Origin: Cryptomeria japonica
Lineage: Eukaryota; Streptophyta; Pinopsida; Cupressales; Cupressaceae
NCBI RefSeq assembly: GCF_030272615.1
Contig: NC_081412.1
Span: forward strand, 139,318,747 to 139,382,746
Length of the DNA stretch: 64,000 nucleotides
Reading direction: 5' to 3'
Within the stretch, counting starts at the first letter, position 1, and every line of letters begins with the position of its first letter. The notes under the pieces were generated by a model. That model ran no database searches. It was not told the DNA's origin and saw nothing but the letters and a program-made list of their open reading frames with translations. The translations under genes were made by a program, and so were the position numbers. Shown piece by piece: positions 57,401-64,000 of this stretch.

Positions 57401-58590
57401 TATTCCTAATCGAATTCAAATATGATATACTATAAAAAAGTATTTAATTCATAAGTAAGACACAACATACCAATATGTTGTAATAGAAATGATTGCCAAT
57501 AATTTTATATTATCTACCTATAAATTAATACGATTTGCAAAGAGTATGATCTGCCAATAATTAATAATGATTTTCTCGTTTTCATCATTTTTTGTCTTGG
57601 ATCTTCCTCCCTATATACCTTGACAACTTCATGAAGGGAGGTGCTTCTTTAGAAATTGGTTGCCCTCTCAACAAGGACATATCTCTTCCCTTTCATAATT
57701 GCAATTATACTAATTTGTTTTTACTAAACATCCATTTCTCATTTAAATGTGCCCTTTATGTAATGCAATCACACTTGTGTATCAAACACACTGTTTCACT
57801 TGGTAATTTGTTTTTCATTAATGCCTTAATTAAATCATGGCTTAATATGATCGATATCTTTGTAAATAGTGATTTGAACCATAAGTCTCTTCCATACTGA
57901 CTTTGGTAATCTTCTTGTTAGCCAATGCTTTATCTTGGACCATTTTAGAATGATCTTTATAGTTGTGAAGTTGATCATATATTTCTATTCATATTTCGCA
58001 TTTTTGCTCATAGTAGCATAGACTTCAACTATTGTGTGTTTGTTCTGTTTGATATGGGCTATAGAAAATTGTGAAATCTTAAAATTAAGACAATTTTATA
58101 AATCTATTTATTTATCCCTGATATGATAGTAAATACAGTTATGATATTTATTATGGACCTAATCAGGGTCATTACATATCCCTTATATAGATGAAGCATT
58201 GATGAATCATGCTTGTCCCTCTACAAAAATTGACTGACCTTATGAGGATATTTTAGCGCCACACGATGATATCATTAGAACTTTTCTTGATACCTTGCTA
58301 TAGATGAATCATTGGTGAACAAAGAGCCCAATTAACATCAAGTCAATATAATTCATGTTTTTTATCATGAGAAAATATCCAACTAGGCCTCCTAATTACT
58401 TTCTAAACTTTGCAAAACAACTCACTCAAAGTAGGAGACTTAATCAACAATTTTCACAATAGCCAAATTATCACATATTTTCTCTCACATAACACCCATA
58501 ACAATAAACAATATTCAAATGTTCTTCCTAATTCTCAACCTTCTAATCACATTGGTAAGAAGTAGAGAAACTTTGTGTTACTCTACCTAA
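54481..58590. other. AT-rich stretch without a recognised gene
   Basis: Only short unrecognised frames. Two spots, near 56,825 and 58,245, share GATATTTTRGCRCMA.A.GATGAT and may be decayed parts of the retroelement whose protease region follows. Confidence 0.4.
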
Positions 58591-59801
58591 GATACCCCTT
58601 TGGGATTTGATTCAAACTTCACCTGCATGCCAAAAGATGCTCCAAGGAGCATTACATGAGGTAGTTGTCTCATCTTCTAATAGACCAATTGATGTAGTAG
58701 CCTTGTTGGATTATATGAATGCAACAAAAATGGATATTATGTTCTCGCAACATGAGTTACCACCTTTGGAAGTTCAAAATCAACATGATCCCCTCATGAT
58801 TGCACCTCTCATCAAATATGCAATAAAGGGTACCTTAATTAATAATAGACCATGTCTTAATATTTGTAGCATTGACTTGTTACACCAAATCAATATGGAT
58901 GACTCTCTCATTCAACCTCATCTCTTTCTATTCATGGCTTTTATAAATATGGTAGATAGTCACTAGGTAAAATCGCATTACCTATTGCAGTAGGACCCAT
59001 GACTTTACCCACACCTATTCATGCCATGCTTAATACTCTCATATACAATCTTCTCCTAGGTAGACAGTGGATTCATGATATACTATCAAACTTGTCTATT
59101 GTTCATCAATAATAAAATTTATGCATAACAATCAACTTTACACAATCAAGGATGATCCTAATTCATATATTGTTGTCCAAGAAGAAGAAGGATATATATC
59201 TTCCTTTAACATTGTGATTCCATCTACAACACAGTCTCCTATTGATAATACTTTCTTAGAGAAAATTTGGGGTACATTAGACTTTAACCCTCATTTAATG
59301 GAGAATAAAATTCTTGAATTCAAATCTAAAGCTTCAAAGGAGTCTTTTATTTCATTTGTCGAAGCTACTTATTCTTGTTCTATCACATGTCTTGATGATG
59401 ATTTGGGCTCTTTAGAATTCAACTTGTATGGTCCAAATGAATCTAAGATTCTACGTTCTCATCGTGATATCGCAACACCCAATAAGGATCCACATTCTTG
59501 TAAGATGATTGATTCTTCTTCTACTACCAATCTAACATTTGATTTGGAAAAACAATATGGAGTTGGTTTTAAAATTATTTCTAAACATATATATAATGGA
59601 AATGATTTAGGATGTATGGAACAAAGTATTGAAGCTCATGTGAAACCTACATCACACTTTTCTACAAAATGTTTAGGATTCCAACCTCCTTTGTCTGCAT
59701 CCCCTCCTCCATTGTCTAATAAATCTATGTCTTCTTCTTATGAAGAGAAAGGATTGCTTCTTTCTCTAAACTTTTCATATAAAAATTGGAGTATTTGTTA
59801 A
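58591..59801 (+). pseudogene. Ty3/gypsy gag-pol relic, protease and G-patch region
   Basis: Plus-strand frames match the region around the protease of Tat-like elements: IQTSPACQKMLQGALHE, then KGTLINNRPCLNICSIDLL at the protease active site, then a block near 59,055 corresponding to the LLGRxWIH motif in another frame. From 59,121, LYTIKDDPNSYIV leads into an acidic region and a G-patch-like GVGFKIISKHIYNGNDLG, ending at 59,801. The catalytic Asp-Gly of the family (DNG or DGG) is NNR here, so the enzyme is dead. Stops at 58,964 and a frame change also break it. RT is absent downstream. Confidence 0.6.
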
Positions 59802-59885
59802 TGCTTCATATAGCCGACTTGCTTACTCTTCCTCTTCCAACACAAAACAAAATTGTAATCATAATTAATAAAATCTTTCTTTTTG

Positions 59886-60539
59886 TGTGTATCATCTGTA
59901 GTGTAATATTTTGGGTATTAACTCATTAAATCTAACATTGAACACCCCATTCAGTGAAACATTACAATAGAGAGTAAAACGAAATAAACTAATTAGAAAA
60001 CTCCCTCGAATTGTCCCATTGTTCTCTATTCTTAAGGTCCTTGTGATTTTAGATGTTGGCTCTCAAATGCATTATTGCAAGATGACTACCTAAGAAATGA
60101 GAGTGAAATGATGCAATTCTATGATCTATATGATCATCTGCAATTCTAAATTATCATGATAGCTATGCTAAGAATGCAATGTGTGCCATTATCAAAATGT
60201 AGTGATCCTATTGATATACTAAATTATGATGCTAAAAACTATGAGAATATTTTTAGGTGGTTAGGCTAGGTGGTTAAAGGTTAGGACACATGTGCCCAAA
60301 TTTGAATTAAAAATTTAAATTTAATTGTGATGAATAATTAAAATAAACAAATTAATTAAATTTGCCTATTTAATTAGAAAAATATAAGAAACATGAATTA
60401 AGGTGGGGGGAATTAGAAATAATGAACTATAAAAATAGATTATTAAATTCATTTATATAGTAGAGGAATAAAAGACTTTAATTAATTAAATAACTTCGTA
60501 TTTAATCAATTATCTCCATACCAATTTTTGGTGTATACA
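59886..60539 (-). repeat. 3' LTR of a third Tat-type element
   Basis: Read on the minus strand it begins TGTATACACCAAAAATTGG, next to a PPT, and probably ends ...GATACACACA at about 59,886. Its interior aligns patchily with the inner LTR (for example TGTTGGCTCTCAAATGCA against TGGTGTGCTCTCAAACAATGCA). The 5' LTR lies beyond the window, so the far boundary is approximate. Confidence 0.6.
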
Positions 60540-60553
60540 TTTTGCCACTCTTT
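60540..60553 (-). promoter_or_regulatory. Polypurine tract, third element
   Basis: AAAGAGTGGCAAAA on the minus strand beside the LTR, one base different from the other two elements. Confidence 0.75.
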
Positions 60554-62627
60554 GAAGCAATGTGTGACAACACATTGGTTCAAAGAAAAATTTGCTTGAT
60601 GTGCAAACACTCCAGATATTGATAAAAACGTTGTTTTTGCCCTAAACTTCGATAATTGCGTGGTAATGCATGTATGCCCCCTCGAGAGATGAATCAAATT
60701 TTTTTTTTGAATTTTTTAGAATTTTTAATGACTTTTGAAATTTTTATTAGTTACTTGAATTTTTTCGATTTTTTGGGGGATTTTTAAAGATTTTTGAAAT
60801 TTTTATTGATTTTTGAGAAATTTTTTATTTGGAGAAAAATTTAAATTTTTAAATTTTCTCGATCGATTCATCTCCCGATAGAAATGAGAAAATGGTGCAG
60901 GAGCACCCTTCAAAGGCTCCCACCATTTGTTTTTGATTGTGTTCTTGCTTCTTTAAGAAGCCATTGTATATACAATAAGAGCCATGTGCTCATTGGTCCT
61001 AGTTAGGGTCCTAGTTGAGGTCCTAGGGTCATAAGTCAAGATTAAGATTTTTCTTGAAAATAGAGGGTATGTGTGCCTTTGAGGTGTTTAGGGGTCCTTC
61101 TTATCATGGTGGTGTCCTTAGGTTTGCCCAATATGGGTCTAGGAGTCAAGAAAAGCAACATTGAGAAAGTTGCTCAAAAGTTGCAAAAGTTGCATGACAA
61201 CTTTTAAAACTTGTCAAGCAACTTTTCCACCATGAGGTTAAAATCTTTAATGTAGCATGGACAACCCTAATATGGGCACACAGACCAAGGAGAGGGTAGT
61301 ATAAGTAGTTACAAACCATAAGATAATGGCTTGGATGTCAGATGTTGTATGGCACAAGCAAAGTGACTTGACTGTGACTGCAATTTTGTTGCCAGTCGGC
61401 ACAAATGGAGTAAAGGAAGATTCTTAATGGATTGATTTTCATGCAAAACTATGTGGAGTGTCTTGTATGGTGTATTTAATTTCATTGTGAGCATTTATAT
61501 TAGGTTTTGATTTGTAAGTGAGGTGTGTTTGTAAATATTTTGTAAATTGTCTTCTCTCTGTCCAGTTTTGGACTGGTTTGTGTCAATGGGTTCATAACTC
61601 CATTCCCCATTGTGGAATCACCATGAAACCATGGGGAATGAGATTACAGACCCTATACTATAATCCAAAGCAAGCAGGGCCCTTGAAAATGCAAGGAGGC
61701 CATTTAAAGACCCACTCCTAGGCGAGACTGGACAGTGCCCGGCTAGGAAGGGTTAAGTTGCAGAGGTCTTGGAGAGCAAGGAAGGTTAGAGGAGGAGGCA
61801 CCCTTTGGAGGAGTAGTAGAGGGGTGAGTGGAGAACCATTGGTGTGAAGGAGGAGCTTCCACCAATCCAGACAAGGTGGCAAGAGAACCAAACCCACATT
61901 GTGACCCTGGCAGGCCTAAAAACCCTTAAAATCCACCTAGGGTAGTGTACGAACACTTGGAGGCCTAAAACCTAAAAAATCCTTGAGCCCTTGCCAAATG
62001 AATAGTAGGTATTTCAGGAAGTTTCACAAGCATGTGCATCGTTTGTAAGAGGGAGCCCTAAAGGACCGGGTAGGAGGCCTAATTGGTCACAATCCTTGTA
62101 GCCCTATTTTGTAGGCAAAAAGACAAAATTGTGAAATCAGTAAGGGGTAGGAAGCTTGAAACCTCTTCGGGGAACATGAATGGGTGGAAAAACCATGTAT
62201 TGGACCTAACCTATCCTTTCTAAGACCTAGGAAGGTGTGGAACAAACCAAAATCTTATTAGCCTAAGTAAGGGTTCCTTGAAACGCATGAGTAGGTGAGA
62301 CCTTAGGAGTGAGAATTCAAATTGTTGGTGGGTGGATTGGGCAAGGTCAGGGGATTCCACAAGCAGAGGAAGACCTAGAGACCCTAGGGTGTGGTTAGAA
62401 CACCTAGTAATCCAAGGAAAGGATCCAAGAGCATAGACTAGGCTAGTTTATCCCAAACCCCATCCCATCAGAAAATGAGGAGGCTTTGAATCAACTAATT
62501 TGAAAAATTAAAAAAATGCCACTTAATTCCCTCCCTTCTCACCTCTTAAAAGAGTAACAATGAAATAGATTTACCATTTTAATTCATTTGCACTTGGTAA
62601 TTTGAAGATTGGAGCTGTGAATCAAAA
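60554..62627. other. Non-coding stretch upstream of the second antisense gene
   Basis: The equivalent interval in the inner element is only about 320 bp, so roughly 1.7 kb is extra. 60,682-60,880 is a hairpin with GAGATGAATC / GATTCATCTC arms around T-rich sequence. 61,150-61,230 has repeated AAAGTTGC and GCAACTTTT in both orientations. 61,560-62,480 is GC-richer, with no recognised gene. Confidence 0.45.
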
Positions 62628-64000
62628 ATGGTTATCTCACACCAAGATAACCGATTTGAGCGAGTACGATGATGCCAATGACCTCCAGAGTACGGTCCTC
62701 TAGTACATACCTCGAAATCTTCTCATTGCATGATTTTTTTTATTTTTAGCATGTTTTTTTCTAATTTTTCCAGCATGAACTTTCCATTTTACCATTTTCG
62801 GTGTCTGTTCTAGCGCATCTAGTCATCATTTTAGTGTTTTGAACTTAGGGCTCTAATTTAGTGTATTTGGTCAATGATTTAGTGCTTAGGTGATTAACTT
62901 TAGCATTTTCATGTTTTTAGTTCATTCGATCTATAATTTAGCGCATCACTACTAAACATTAGTGTTTTGATAATTTTAGCATTTTTGGTCATTGGATTAG
63001 TGCATAGGTGATAAACTTTAGTGCATCTATGTGTTTTAGCACTTTTGGTCTTTGGATTAGCATTTAGGTGATAAACTTTAGCACATCCTTGAGTTTTAGA
63101 GCTATGATGCTAAGTTTTGGTGTTTTGGTGGTGCAGAGTAGTGCATCAAGATTTTTAGCACTATCATGTAATTTTGTAGAATTTTGATAGGACAGTTTAG
63201 TGTTATAATACCAAAATGTTAAAAATTTGATTTTGTGTGCTCTTGTTTGATTTGTTTTGATCAGTTATGATTATCATGATGTTAATAGTTTGATAGGATA
63301 GATGATAACGACCTCATGATGCATGAGAGTCGATGATAAAAGCTACCTACTAAGTGGGAGACCCAAGTAGTGAGGAGGAGGAGATCTAGAAGACTTCCTC
63401 TACAAGGCACAAATACTAGAGGATCTATGAGATAGGATATAGGGATAGTGGGTGTAGCTAGCCAAGCATCGATATAGGAACAAATAGGGCCATAGTAGGT
63501 TGTACAAATTAGGGTGTCGTCTCATCAATAGGGAGCACAGATAGTTGCTTTGCAATCCATGGTACAGGGCTTATAGAGACAACTAGCATGGGTACAAGGT
63601 CAATTGACATAGGCCTAGGCATAGATTGCCTCTCTGATAGTAGAGAGAGATGTGGATATGGATAGAGCCAAGAGGGTGCAGAGGTTGGTCGAGGGTACTA
63701 GCACAGGTGAGACTATCAAAGCCATCCATCATTTTGCCCGAGAAACAAAGTACTATCTGTAGTTATATTGTGTTATTTTTTCTACAAAGCAATGAGCTCC
63801 AAGTTTTGCACAGGCCACCAGTACTTGATCAAGATGGAGCAGTCACAGACCGAGAGTAGGGTTATGACGGGGCCACTACGTAGACATCCTAGAGATCCTG
63901 ATGTAGGCCCATCTAGAGGTGCAGTAGGAGGAGGGTCAGCTAGACCTACAACGTCTAGAGAGAGCTCGGCTCAGCATCCCACTTGTTATGTGGATATTTT
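62628..64000 (+). pseudogene. Second antisense PMD-type gene, domain missing, runs off the window
   Basis: Exon 1 is 62,628-62,702, 75 bp like the first copy, with the same RFERVR and PEYG landmarks, two TGA stops where Arg is expected, and a GTACAT donor. The intron carries the ~21-bp array. From about 63,330 to the window end, a frame with many TAG stops encodes a tail with a coiled-coil-like ASLIVERDVDMDRAKRVQRL and a Gly/Arg/Ser-rich end. The PMD itself is not recognisable between the array and the tail, so it was probably deleted or lies in unreadable sequence. The acceptor site is not located. Confidence 0.55.
62810..63215 (+). repeat. ~20-bp degenerate array, third element
   Basis: Units on TTTAGTGCATTTGGTC / TTTAGCGCATC, spaced about 19-28 bp. 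It lies downstream of exon 1, as in the inner element. Confidence 0.7.

Noticed and set aside
57592-57900. 102-codon plus-strand frame
   Set aside because: No recognisable domain, no regulatory context and average AT-rich composition; likely chance.

Overview
The window is plant nuclear DNA with no intact host gene, rRNA, tRNA or CRISPR array. Almost everything recognisable is transposon-derived and decayed: Ty3/gypsy elements of the Tat type, Copia and LINE relics, a tRNA-derived SINE, and a large two-gene DNA-transposon-like element. The AT-rich background, deep nesting and long satellite arrays suggest a large, repeat-laden seed-plant genome, possibly a gymnosperm. The species cannot be named from sequence alone.

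Layout. 0.85-2.1 kb: minus-strand LINE ORF1-like and gypsy gag fragments lying side by side. 2.9-3.9 kb: the end of a Copia element (RNase H relic plus probable LTR). 3.2-7.0 kb and 7.15-15.7 kb are two diverged copies (A and B) of one non-coding segment; copy B resumes at 53.885 kb. Comparing the copies exposes later insertions: a SINE in A, and in B a 2.1-kb segment, a 2.7-kb segment with foldback ends, and a block of about 38.2 kb (15,685-53,884).

Inside that block lie two nested Tat retrotransposons. The outer one (15,949-41,678, plus strand, TSD CGTAT) has full LTRs but no gag-pol. It is interrupted by an inner one (23,463-39,838, minus strand, TSD CAATG) that carries gag, protease, RT-RNase H, a second (archaeal-type) RNase H and integrase, all broken, with YIDG in place of YxDD in RT. 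Between integrase and its U3-deleted 3' LTR, the inner element carries an antisense two-exon gene for a plant mobile domain (PMD) protein. The PMD intron and the 5' leader both hold a degenerate array with a period near 21 bp. A related element at 59.9-64 kb keeps the same 75-bp first exon and the same kind of array.

Subtracting the retrotransposons leaves about 12.5 kb with two convergent broken genes: ORF1 (42.1-43.2 kb, plus) and ORF2 (49.7-46.9 kb, minus, transposase-like). A 358-bp satellite lies between them and a 2.6-kb array of ~20-bp, two-orientation repeats lies upstream of ORF2. A palindromic motif, ATCGGATATCCGAT, is clustered near both ends and next to both genes. This is the best candidate for an undescribed mobile system in the window. 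54.5-58.6 kb is unassigned; 58.6-59.8 kb is a plus-strand gypsy protease-region relic.

The premature stops in the retrotransposon genes, especially the PMD gene, are mostly TAG and TGA with almost no TAA. This is what deamination of methylated CHG and CG sites would leave.
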